Both the position numbers and the translations under genes were made by a program. This document shows, one piece after another, positions 14,622 to 21,814 of a DNA stretch of 22,348 bases; within the stretch, counting starts at the first letter, position 1; each line of letters begins with the position of its first letter. The DNA lies in NCBI GenBank assembly GCA_038043305.1, contig JBBTCG010000092.1, positions 1 through 22,348 on the forward strand, in the 5' to 3' direction. The notes under the pieces were generated by a model that saw nothing but the letters and a program-made list of their open reading frames with translations, was not told the DNA's origin and did not search any database. The DNA comes from JACRCE01 sp038043305. Lineage in GTDB: Bacteria > Desulfobacterota > GWC2-55-46.

Positions 14622-15461
14622 TTAACTCATCTTTTTATAGACCGAGGGGGCAACCCGTACGAGCGGGCAGTTTGCCGCGTTCAAGGTCTCCGAATGACCT
14701 ATAAAAAGGTAGCTGCCGGTCCTCAGGTGTCCGAGAAGTCTGGCGATAATATTCTCCTGAGTCTGTCTGTCGAAGTATATAAACACGTTGCGGCAGAAGA
14801 TTATGTCCATGTACTCCCTGAAGCCGAAGTCGCGCTCCATGAAGTTTAAGCGTCTGAACTTGACGCGCTCACGGAGTTCAGGGATGACCCTTACAAGCCC
14901 CTTTGCCTGATCCTTGCTCTTCAGGAAGTACCTGCGCTTCAATTCATCCGGCACAGGGGAGAGCCTGTCCGACGAGTATACCCCTTTTGCCGCGGCCTCG
15001 ACGACCCGTGATGACAGGTCGGTAGCAAGGACCGTGTAGTCGAAACCCAAACCCGGGTAGCTCAGGGCAAACTCGTTCAATACCATCGCAAGGGTATACG
15101 GCTCCTCGCCGGTTGAACAGCCCGCGCTCCATGCCATAAGAGGTTTTCGTATGCCTGCGCCGCTCTCCCTTACAAGCTCTGGAATGGCGGTGTTGACGAG
15201 ATAGTCGAAGTGATCGTTCTCACGGAAGAAATCGGTCTTGTTGGTCGTAACAAGGTCTACCATGCAGACTATCTCTTTTTCCATGCCCTCGTCGCTGAAG
15301 AGATAGTCGCAGTACTCCTTATAGGTGCCGATATTAAGGACGCGCAAGCGCTTTGCCAGCCTCGATACAAGCAACTGCTTCTTTGACGGCGGCAGTTTTA
15401 TGCCGAACTCGGCTTGTATATACTCGCTCAGGCGCCTGAAGTCTTTATCCGTCATCACCAT
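14622..15461 (-). CDS. cheR: CheR, chemoreceptor glutamate methyltransferase
   Basis: A 279-residue CheR of normal length. The N-terminal all-helical domain (~1-75) precedes the SAM domain with MAWSAGCSTGEEPYTLAMVL, YTVLATDLSSRVVEAAAKGVY, RRYFLK, VKFRRLNFMERDF, MDIIFCRNVFIYFD and LFIGHSETL. It adds methyl groups from SAM to receptor glutamates, opposing CheB. The nearby MCP ends in a pentapeptide of the type that docks CheR/CheB, which fits this pairing. ATGs at codons 1 and 3 are both possible and neither has a strong Shine-Dalgarno. It lies 19 bp after cheW. Confidence 0.97.
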   Translation of the reverse strand: MVMTDKDFRRLSEYIQAEFGIKLPPSKKQLLVSRLAKRLRVLNIGTYKEYCDYLFSDEGMEKEIVCMVDLVTTNKTDFFRENDHFDYLVNTAIPELVRESGAGIRKPLMAWSAGCSTGEEPYTLAMVLNEFALSYPGLGFDYTVLATDLSSRVVEAAAKGVYSSDRLSPVPDELKRRYFLKSKDQAKGLVRVIPELRERVKFRRLNFMERDFGFREYMDIIFCRNVFIYFDRQTQENIIARLLGHLRTGSYLFIGHSETLNAANCPLVRVAPSVYKKMS

Positions 15462-15480
15462 GTAGGCATGAAAGCCGATT

Positions 15481-15981
15481 TCATACGCCGTGCGGCGCGT
15501 CCTTGAGGTCGGTTACCATGCTCAATTCATCCGTTGAAAACACCTTGTCAACGTCGAGGATGATGATGAACTGGTCGTCCCGCTTTCCCATGCCCATGAT
15601 GAACTCGGTCTTGAGCCTTACGCCTATCCTCGGCGGCGGCTCTATCTGGTTCGGCTCAAGATCGAGGACCTCCTGCACGGAATCGGCAAGGGCGCCAAGC
15701 ACGATCTTCTCGTTGTCAAGGCTTATCTCAGCGATTATGACGCACGTGTTGACCGTCTTTTGCGTTATTGACATGCCGAATTTGAGGCGCATGTCAACGA
15801 CAGGCACAACGCTTCCGCGCAGGTTTATGACGCCCCGCATGAAGTCCGGCGTCCTCGGCACCTTCGTAACGGTGGTGAAGTCAAGCACCTCGCGCACCTT
15901 GGAGATGTCGAGGGCAAAGACCTCGTCTTCGAGCCTGAATGTAAGGTACTGAGTTGTCTGTGTTATGGCGGGTACTGCCAT
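15481..15981 (-). CDS. cheW: CheW, chemotaxis coupling protein
   Basis: A 166-residue CheW that links CheA to the receptors. The SH3-like double-barrel signature is clear: QYLTFRLEDEVFALDISKVREVLDF, VPRTPDFMRGVINLRGSVVPVVDMRLKFGM, and a late GMGKRDDQFIIILDVDKVFSTDEL. The start at 15981 is chosen because AAGGAGG is located just upstream; an ATG 39 bp further upstream lacks such a site and would add a non-homologous tail. Between this gene and the MCP lies a 316-bp gap packed with repeats. Confidence 0.96.
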   Translation of the reverse strand: MAVPAITQTTQYLTFRLEDEVFALDISKVREVLDFTTVTKVPRTPDFMRGVINLRGSVVPVVDMRLKFGMSITQKTVNTCVIIAEISLDNEKIVLGALADSVQEVLDLEPNQIEPPPRIGVRLKTEFIMGMGKRDDQFIIILDVDKVFSTDELSMVTDLKDAPHGV

Positions 15982-15983
15982 AT

Positions 15984-15992
15984 CCCCTCCTT
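15984..15992 (-). promoter_or_regulatory. Strong Shine-Dalgarno deciding the CheW start
   Basis: AAGGAGGGG on the minus strand directly precedes the ATG at 15981. Confidence 0.8.
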
Positions 15993-16038
15993 GTCTTAGA
16001 GACCTTTGCATAACCGTCATTGTGTGGTTCTAATAAGA

Positions 16039-16074
16039 TACCCCCTCACCTCTGTCCTCTCCCCTATAGGGAGA
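16039..16074. repeat. Hairpin repeat family A, left half of an inverted pair
   Basis: The tail CCCCCTCACCTCTGT is followed by the stem CCTCTCCC/GGGAGAGG (loop CTATA). It faces the next unit at 16100 head to head, 25 bp away, an arrangement like REPIN/BIME doublets. Confidence 0.85.
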
Positions 16075-16099
16075 GGAGGAAAAGAACCACTTCATTCCT

Positions 16100-16134
16100 C
16101 CTCTCCCCTTTGGGGAGAGGGCTGGGGTGAGGGG
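16100..16134. repeat. Hairpin repeat family A, right half of an inverted pair
   Basis: The stem CCTCTCCCC/GGGGAGAGG (loop TTT) is followed by GCTGGGGTGAGGGG. Its orientation is opposite to that of the unit at 16039-16074 and the same as that of the copy at 5299-5335. Confidence 0.85.
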
Positions 16135-16179
16135 CATATTCCCGAATGCAAGTTGCTTTCGACTTATCCATATCCTGAC

Positions 16180-16295
16180 TACCGTGAACCGTGGCCGTTG
16201 ACCGTGAAAAGATTCAACCCCCAACCCCCTAAATCCCCCTTATCAGGGGGACTTTATCAGGGGGACTTTTACGGTCACGGTTCATGGTCACGGCC
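16180..16295. repeat. Palindromic repeat family B, copy 2 (inverted relative to copy 1)
   Basis: The reverse complement matches 6719-6805: CCGTGACC-type arms, the CCCCCTGATAAGGGGG core, GATTTAGGGGGTT and GAATCTTTTCACGG. This copy is longer because of a 14-bp tandem duplication (16240-16253 and 16254-16267) and a 7-bp duplication AACCCCC (16216-16229). It ends 2 bp before the mcp stop codon. Confidence 0.9.
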
Positions 16296-16297
16296 TT

Positions 16298-18004
16298 CTA
16301 AAACTTCTCGAATTCGTTGTCATGCTCGTCCTTGCCGTGCTGCCCCATGTCAAGGGCTACGCCTCCGGGAGCAGGGGCGCTTGCGTGCATGGCCTTGTGT
16401 TGTCCTTTTGCCTGAGCGTGAGGCAGATGCCCCGCCTGCGCCCTTTGCGCCTTCGCGGCCGGCCTTGCAACAAAGGCCGTTTTCCTCGCTCCGGTGTCGC
16501 GGAGTTTAAAAAAGTCTATCGTGTGCTGAAGCTGAAGCGCCTGAGAAGAAAGCTCCTCTGAGGTGGAGGATAACTCCTCAGCCGCGCTCGCGTTCTGCTG
16601 AATGACCTGATCAAGCTGTTGAAGCGCCTTGTTTATCTGCTCTGCCCCGCTGTTCTGCTCGTTGCTCGCGGCGCTTATCTCCTGCACAAGCTCCGAGGTC
16701 TTCTGTATGTCGGGTACGAGTTTTGCGAGCATCTCCCCGGCCTTTTCGGCGATCTGAACGCTCGTTGACGAGAGCTTGCTTATCTCAGCCGCCGCGGTCT
16801 GGCTTCTCTCGGCCAGCTTTCTCACCTCTGAGGCGACAACGGCAAAGCCCTTGCCGTGCTCGCCCGCCCTTGCGGCCTCTATCGCGGCGTTCAGGGCAAG
16901 CAGGTTCGTTTGCCTCGCTATCTCCTCGATGATCGAAATCTTACTCGCTATCTCCTTCATGGCTACAACCGTCTGTGCCACGGCCCTGCCGCTCTCGGTC
17001 GCGTCCACCGCCGACTTCTGGGCTATCTTTTCAGTCTGCTGGGCGTTGTCCGAGTTTTGCCTGATGTTGGCCGCCATCTCCTCCATTGACGAGGTGGTCT
17101 CCTCTGTCGAGGCCGCCTGCTCGGTAGAGCCTTGCGATATCTGCTGCGCGCTCGATGAAAGCTCCTGAGAGCCGGACGCCACGTTGTCGGCAACGGTACG
17201 CACGTCAGAAACGACCTCCCTTAACTTATCAGCCATGTTCTTCATGGCGCTAAGGAGCTGGCCCACCTCGTCCGTGCCCCTGACCTCTATATCAACCGTC
17301 AGATCGCCGACGGCAATCTTGTTGGCCACGTTTGCCGTAAGATTGGAAAGCGGCGTCGCTATCATCCTCGTAAGGATGATGACGAAGATGACGCCTATGG
17401 CTATTACGATAAGCGTTACGATTATGACCAGCATCCTTATCGCGGAATAGTTGGCCTCGGCCTGCTTGTAAAGCTCCTTTGAAACCTCGTCCTGTATCTC
17501 AATGAGCCTCTTGAGCTTCGCGTCAGCTGCCTTGAACTTGGGACCCGCGTCGTTTGCCGCGTTGTACTTGGCCTTCTCGAAGTTTCCCTCAAGCGCCCAG
17601 CTATAGGTGTTTGTCCTTGAATCGTTAAACAGCTTCCATGCGGACCTGAACTCCTCAAATGTTTTCTTTTCCTCAGTCGTGAACTTCGATGCGCCGTATT
17701 TCTGTATCAGCCTGTCAATCTCTTTTACCCAGTCCTCGGCGTTGTTCTGGATCGTCTGCCTCTTGGACTGGTCAGGCTCGTTGATTATCTGCAGGGCGCC
17801 TATGCGCAGCGCGGAAAGCTCTCCGTTTATCTTGTCGAGGTCTATAAGAGGGACGAGCCTGTTGTCGTACATGGTCTCGATCATGGCGCGCAGATCGCCC
17901 ATCCTCGTTACGCTCACGACTCCAAGGACGATGATGCATATTATGAGCAAAACAAAGCTCACTATCAGCTTGGAACTTGTCTTCAGATTTCTGAAAAAAT
18001 TCAT
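16298..18004 (-). CDS. mcp: Methyl-accepting chemotaxis protein with a CheR/CheB-tethering-type C-terminus
   Basis: A 568-residue transmembrane receptor: TM1 (~12-33), a periplasmic four-helix-bundle domain (~34-185), TM2 (~190-213), HAMP (~214-265) and a cytoplasmic signalling hairpin. The tip is EIARQTNLLALNAAIEAARAG and GFAVVASEVRKLAERS (~361-401). Glu/Gln-rich adaptation sites are visible around STEQAASTEETTSSMEEMA. After about residue 517 comes an Ala/Gln/His-rich flexible linker of about 45 residues ending in DNEFEKF. The last five residues fit the x-[HFYW]-x2-[HFYW] pentapeptide that docks CheR or CheB in other bacteria. Its ligand is unknown. It lies between cheA and cheW and is probably the cognate receptor of this cluster. 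Confidence 0.96.
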   Translation of the reverse strand: MNFFRNLKTSSKLIVSFVLLIICIIVLGVVSVTRMGDLRAMIETMYDNRLVPLIDLDKINGELSALRIGALQIINEPDQSKRQTIQNNAEDWVKEIDRLIQKYGASKFTTEEKKTFEEFRSAWKLFNDSRTNTYSWALEGNFEKAKYNAANDAGPKFKAADAKLKRLIEIQDEVSKELYKQAEANYSAIRMLVIIVTLIVIAIGVIFVIILTRMIATPLSNLTANVANKIAVGDLTVDIEVRGTDEVGQLLSAMKNMADKLREVVSDVRTVADNVASGSQELSSSAQQISQGSTEQAASTEETTSSMEEMAANIRQNSDNAQQTEKIAQKSAVDATESGRAVAQTVVAMKEIASKISIIEEIARQTNLLALNAAIEAARAGEHGKGFAVVASEVRKLAERSQTAAAEISKLSSTSVQIAEKAGEMLAKLVPDIQKTSELVQEISAASNEQNSGAEQINKALQQLDQVIQQNASAAEELSSTSEELSSQALQLQHTIDFFKLRDTGARKTAFVARPAAKAQRAQAGHLPHAQAKGQHKAMHASAPAPGGVALDMGQHGKDEHDNEFEKF

Positions 18005-18063
18005 GCCCTGTACCTCCTTATGGTGTCATATTAAAGGTAGTCTTGCGTCCGTTACGCCGCCTA

Positions 18064-18099
18064 CCCCCTCACCCTACCCTCTCCCCAAAGGGGAGAGGG
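18064..18099. repeat. Hairpin repeat family A, copy between cheA and mcp
   Basis: The tail CCCCCTCACCCTA is followed by a 10-bp perfect stem CCCTCTCCCC/GGGGAGAGGG with loop AAA. It lies 5 bp beyond the cheA stop codon, so any cheA-mcp transcript would carry this hairpin between the two genes. Confidence 0.87.
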
Positions 18100-18103
18100 G
18101 GAA

Positions 18104-20332
18104 TTAAGCCGCACCTTCCGTCTCTATCTCCTCCTCGACAGTCTTTATTATTGCAGGCACGTCCACGATGAGCGCAACCGTGCCGTCCCCCATGATCGTT
18201 GCGCCTGATATGCCTCTTGCATCCCTGTAAACGGAGCCAAGGGACTTTATTACCGCCTGCATCTGCCCTTCAAGCGCGTCCACCACAAGCCCAATCAGCC
18301 GTCCAGCATACCTGACGATTACTATGCTCTCCCGCGTATCGGCCTCGATGAGCGTCCCGGCGCAATTGAAAAACGATGTAAGCCGTATATAAGGAAGCAC
18401 CTCTCCCCTCAGGTTTATATACCCGCGTCTCTTGTCAACGCGCCTTTCCGAATCAGGCAGGTCAACGCACTCGGTAACCATCTCAAGCGGTATGACGTAG
18501 CTTGACCCGGCCACGCCGATCAGGAAGCCGTCTATTATTGCGAGGGTAAGCGGAAGCCTTATAGTTACCCTCGTGCCCTTGCCGCTTACGCTGTCAACGG
18601 CCACAGTGCCCCTCAATGAATCAATGTTCCGGCGCACCACGTCCATGCCGACCCCGCGGCCTGACAATTTGGTTACCTCCTGAGCCGTTGAAAAACCCGG
18701 CTCAAAGATGAGCTTGTATACGTCGCCGTCAGAAAGGGTCTTGTCCGCTTCGATTAGCCCAAGCAGCGTTGCCTTTCCCTTAATCTTCTCTCTGTCAAGC
18801 CCTTTGCCGTCGTCTGAGACCGTGATTACCACGGAACCGGCGTCATAACATGCGTTCAGGCTGATAAGCCCCTTTACCGGCTTGCCCGCGGCCTTTCTTT
18901 CCTCAAGCCCCTCTATGCCGTGATCAGCGGCGTTCCGCACAAGGTGCATGAGCGGATCGTTTATCTTTTCCACGACGAGTTTGTCCAACTCGGTTTCCGC
19001 GCCGGTTATGACGAGGTGCATCTCCTTGCCCGACTCCCTGCTTATGTCGCGTACTATGCGATTGAAGCGGCTGAAGGTCTCGCCGATGGCAACCATGCGG
19101 AGTTTCATAGCCGTGTCGCGCACGTCCTCGACAAGACGCTGCATGTTCGACGCGGCCTCGAAAAGGCCGTTGTCCTTCAATCTCCGCGTGTGCTGATTGA
19201 CGTTCGCGCCTGAGATGACAAGCTCGCCCACGAGGTTGACGAGCGCGTCAAGCTTGGCTGCGCTTATGCGTACCGTGCCGCTCTCCCTTGATTTATGCAC
19301 CCGCGTCTCTTTCTGCTTCTCAATGGCCGCGTCAACGAGTTCATCGGACACCATGCCTTCGTTTACGAGTATCCTGCCTATGGGCTGGGCCGCTTGGCGG
19401 CCTTCGCCTTCATCCGCTTGAGCGGACTCAGCGGATTGCAGCCTCAGCGCGTCGTCAAGCTCGGTCTGAGAAAGCGCGCCGCCTTTGAGCAATATCTCGC
19501 CGAGAAGTTCTGCATCCTCGGGCAGGGCGTTTATAAGCTCTATGTAGGATTCAAGCCTGCTGTGCGGCGGCAGGATGCGGATTATGGAGTCCTCGCGCAC
19601 GAATTCAAAGACGTCCTCAAGGGTTTTTTTGTCAAAGTCGCTCTTCAGGTCTATCTCAAAACCGAGATAACAGCTTTCAGGGTTCATCTCATTAAAGGCG
19701 GGGATGGAGTCAAACAAGGTTACGAGGCTGGTAATCTCGCCGAGCCGCGTAAGATAGGTCAGGAATGAAGCGGGGTCCATGCCGCTTCTGAAGGTATCGG
19801 CTCCGAACCTGAGAGATATATGCCATGCGCTTGTCCCCGCATGTCTAAAGCGGGGATCGGTTGAGGCAAGCCTCCCCTGAGCGTCCCCCGCTTTTTTCAA
19901 TTTCAAGACTGGCTCCGAAACTACTTCCTGCGCCGACGATGGAAGAAACGTATTGAGTCTGCCGGTAAGATGCGCTCCCCTGGCAAGCGCGTCCGCGCTT
20001 GGCTCCCTTTCCTCGGCGGCGCACTCGACAAGCTCAGCGGTATGATCCCTGCATTCAAGCAGGAGTTCGATAATGCCGTTGGTAACGCGGATGCGCCCGT
20101 CGCGCACTATTGAAAGAAGATTCTCCATCAGGTGAGCGAATCTTTCGACCGTTTCTATGCCGACGATGCCTGAGGAACCCTTAATCGTATGAACGGCGCG
20201 GAAAAGGGTGTTGATGGTTTCGTTGTCCTGAGGCCGCGCCTCAAGCGCAAGGAGCGCGTTCTCGATCTCCTGCAACAGCTCGCGCGCCTCGGCTATGAAC
20301 GTATGTCTTACCTGTTGAAGCGCGTTATCCAT
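18104..20332 (-). CDS. cheA: CheA, chemotaxis histidine kinase, with two MshEN-like motifs before the dimerisation domain
   Basis: A 742-residue CheA. The HPt domain contains His48 in LFRAVHTIKGSSGIVG. A P2-like region (~168-258) contains WHISLRFGADTF and CYLGFEIDL. The dimerisation domain starts at RISAAKLDALVNLVGELVIS (~355). The ATPase has DPLMHLVRNAADHGIE, SDDGKGLD and GRGVGMDVV, followed by a C-terminal CheW-like domain. Between P2 and dimerisation lie two repeats, 276-299 and 317-340, matching the LGxxLLxxGxLxxxxLxxxLxxQ pattern of MshEN c-di-GMP-binding motifs. The leading Arg of that motif is replaced by Leu or Pro. CheA phosphorylates CheY and CheB. Its start overlaps the STAS gene by 8 bp. 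Confidence 0.97.
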   Translation of the reverse strand: MDNALQQVRHTFIAEARELLQEIENALLALEARPQDNETINTLFRAVHTIKGSSGIVGIETVERFAHLMENLLSIVRDGRIRVTNGIIELLLECRDHTAELVECAAEEREPSADALARGAHLTGRLNTFLPSSAQEVVSEPVLKLKKAGDAQGRLASTDPRFRHAGTSAWHISLRFGADTFRSGMDPASFLTYLTRLGEITSLVTLFDSIPAFNEMNPESCYLGFEIDLKSDFDKKTLEDVFEFVREDSIIRILPPHSRLESYIELINALPEDAELLGEILLKGGALSQTELDDALRLQSAESAQADEGEGRQAAQPIGRILVNEGMVSDELVDAAIEKQKETRVHKSRESGTVRISAAKLDALVNLVGELVISGANVNQHTRRLKDNGLFEAASNMQRLVEDVRDTAMKLRMVAIGETFSRFNRIVRDISRESGKEMHLVITGAETELDKLVVEKINDPLMHLVRNAADHGIEGLEERKAAGKPVKGLISLNACYDAGSVVITVSDDGKGLDREKIKGKATLLGLIEADKTLSDGDVYKLIFEPGFSTAQEVTKLSGRGVGMDVVRRNIDSLRGTVAVDSVSGKGTRVTIRLPLTLAIIDGFLIGVAGSSYVIPLEMVTECVDLPDSERRVDKRRGYINLRGEVLPYIRLTSFFNCAGTLIEADTRESIVIVRYAGRLIGLVVDALEGQMQAVIKSLGSVYRDARGISGATIMGDGTVALIVDVPAIIKTVEEEIETEGAA

Positions 20333-20648
20333 TATCTTTCCCTGCGGCGCTCAGGTCTTCACTCAGCCTGTAAAGTTGAACAAGCGCCTCAGATGCGTTT
20401 CCGTGAGCGACAACCTTAAACCCCTTGCCAAGCGCCATCGCCTCGCGTTTGACGGCAAGCACGAGTTGCAGTCCGGCGCTGTCCATCTCGGTTACGCCGG
20501 AAAGGTCAAGCTCAAAGGAGGCGCTCTCGTTCCGTTCGGAAAAAAGTGTGCCGAGCCTTGCCTTCAACTCTGACGCGCCGTATATCGTAACTTCGCCAGC
20601 AAGACGGAGGGTCAAGACGCCGTTATTTATCTCTGTTGCGACTTCCAT
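20325..20648 (-). CDS. STAS-domain protein (anti-anti-sigma-like), chemotaxis-associated
   Basis: The 107-residue single-domain protein has the STAS fold pattern: LTLRLAGEVTIYGASELKARL, FELDLSGVTEMDSAGLQLVLAV and KVVAHGNASEALVQLYRLS. The DSAGLQ motif has Ser57 at the position phosphorylated in SpoIIAA-type proteins, so partner switching controlled by a serine kinase is possible. No such kinase is adjacent. Coupling to cheA by an 8-bp overlap suggests it works with the kinase array. The start is the ATG with AAGGGG upstream; a TTG two codons earlier is less likely. Confidence 0.9.
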   Translation of the reverse strand: MEVATEINNGVLTLRLAGEVTIYGASELKARLGTLFSERNESASFELDLSGVTEMDSAGLQLVLAVKREAMALGKGFKVVAHGNASEALVQLYRLSEDLSAAGKDNG

Positions 20649-20735
20649 AGTCAAAGCCCCTTAACCTGATATTAAGGCATCTCATTATCTTCATAATCTA
20701 CCGCTTGCATCTTGAAAAATTTATACCGCAGAACG

Positions 20736-21107
20736 CTATTTCGAATCTTCAATCATCTTGCGTACCGTTGCAATTAAAACAGGTATGTCGTTTTGGCAAA
20801 TAGTAAAAACCTCTTCAGCGTCAACGTCAAAATACCCGTGCGCTATGGCGTCGCGTACGCCTTTTACTCCTCGCCAGTCAACGTCCGTATACTGAGCTAA
20901 TAATCTACCATCGGTCTTTCGGTCAATTTGCTTAAATGTTTCACCAGCGGCAATCAATATCATGCAAATCGCATCCAAACGATCAAGACCTTCGTCGTCT
21001 TTCACGAAATCATCGGCAGAGTTAATGTCTGCAAAAGGGCGAGGAATACGCTCAAGCGCCTCTATCGTCTCTTCCAACCGCTCAATCAAAAGAGCTTTAT
21101 CGAGCAT
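20736..21107 (-). CDS. hepT: HepT-like RNase toxin of an MntA/HepT pair
   Basis: A 123-residue all-helical protein of the HepT (DUF86, HEPN) family. The RX4HXY catalytic motif is present as RDAIAHGY (Arg85, His90, Tyr92). The family is known as an RNase toxin silenced when the partner MntA adds AMP groups to the Tyr of this motif. The start at 21107 is chosen for the AGAGG 6 bp upstream; a TTG 18 bp earlier also exists. It overlaps the mntA stop by 11 bp. Its DNA is visibly more AT-rich than the che genes: 40% GC in the 60 bases from 20761. The gene lies inside the che operon in the same orientation. Confidence 0.9.
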   Translation of the reverse strand: MLDKALLIERLEETIEALERIPRPFADINSADDFVKDDEGLDRLDAICMILIAAGETFKQIDRKTDGRLLAQYTDVDWRGVKGVRDAIAHGYFDVDAEEVFTICQNDIPVLIATVRKMIEDSK

Positions 21108-21393
21108 ATCGAGCCTCTCGCTCAATCCGCGCCTTTAAGCGCGGATTCATCCGCTCGCGAAGGCGGACAATATCTACATGGCGCGACAATAACGCCTCTA
21201 TGTCCTCTTTCAACCGCGCCGCGCGAAAGAGATTTGGTTCATCAGTTTCAAAGACTATATCTACATCACTATTCTCTGTCGCCTCGTCGCGGGCAAAAGA
21301 ACCAAAGATACCAAGCGAAAGCAGGCGATATTCTTTTCCGTGTTGCTCTTTGAATCTCTTTAGAGACGCAAGCATATCATTGCAATCGTTCAT
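21097..21393 (-). CDS. mntA: MntA-like nucleotidyltransferase antitoxin
   Basis: A 98-residue minimal nucleotidyltransferase. The GSX10DXD signature is complete: Gly31-Ser32 and Asp43-x-Asp45 in GSFARDEATENSDVD. A third acidic residue is likely Asp74 in HVDIVRL. The family silences the HepT toxin by AMPylation. The start at 21393 is set by GGAGGA 7 bp upstream; a TTG start 18 bp earlier would lack a ribosome site. It lies 20 bp after the cheY stop codon and overlaps hepT. Confidence 0.9.
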   Translation of the reverse strand: MNDCNDMLASLKRFKEQHGKEYRLLSLGIFGSFARDEATENSDVDIVFETDEPNLFRAARLKEDIEALLSRHVDIVRLRERMNPRLKARIEREARYAR

Positions 21394-21413
21394 AAATCGT
21401 CCTCCGCGCAAAG

Positions 21414-21785
21414 CTAATCCTCTCTCATCAGCTTGGCTATCGCCTCAAGCATCTGCTCCGGCTTGAACGGCTTTACCACCCATGCCTTTGCGCCGGCCAG
21501 CCTGCCCTCTTGCTTCTTCGCCTCCTGCGACTCGGTCGTAAGCATTATGACGGGCGTGAATCTGTGCGCGGATGAACTCTTGAGCGACCTCAAAAACGTT
21601 ATCCCGTCCATGTTGGGCATGTTCACGTCGCATACCACGAGGTTCACCTTGGCCCCGACGAGTTTTTTCAGCGCGTCCTCGCCGTCAGAGGCCTCTATTA
21701 CGTTATAACCGACCTTTCTCAGTGTCAGGTTTACGACCTGTCTGATGGAAGCCGAGTCATCCACTATCATTACGGTCTTTTGCAC
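21414..21785 (-). CDS. cheY: CheY-type single-domain response regulator
   Basis: A 123-residue receiver domain with no output domain. The acidic pair Asp9/Asp10, phospho-acceptor Asp53 (VVCDVNMPNMDG), Thr83/Thr84 (MLTTES) and Lys105 (VVKPFKP) are in the expected places. It would be phosphorylated by CheA and signal to a motor or pilus apparatus that is not encoded in the window. It starts with GTG, preceded by GGGAGGG at good spacing, and lies 29 bp after the CheZ-like gene. Confidence 0.95.
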   Translation of the reverse strand: MQKTVMIVDDSASIRQVVNLTLRKVGYNVIEASDGEDALKKLVGAKVNLVVCDVNMPNMDGITFLRSLKSSSAHRFTPVIMLTTESQEAKKQEGRLAGAKAWVVKPFKPEQMLEAIAKLMRED

Positions 21786-21814
21786 GTTAATCCCTCCCGC
21801 TCCTCACGCGCCAG

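Noticed and set aside
16006..16509. Plus-strand open frame across the repeat-filled gap into the mcp gene
   Set aside because: Its peptide (LSPIGRGGKE, SSPLWGEGWGEG) is the translation of the hairpin repeats and antisense mcp; this is a known source of false genes.
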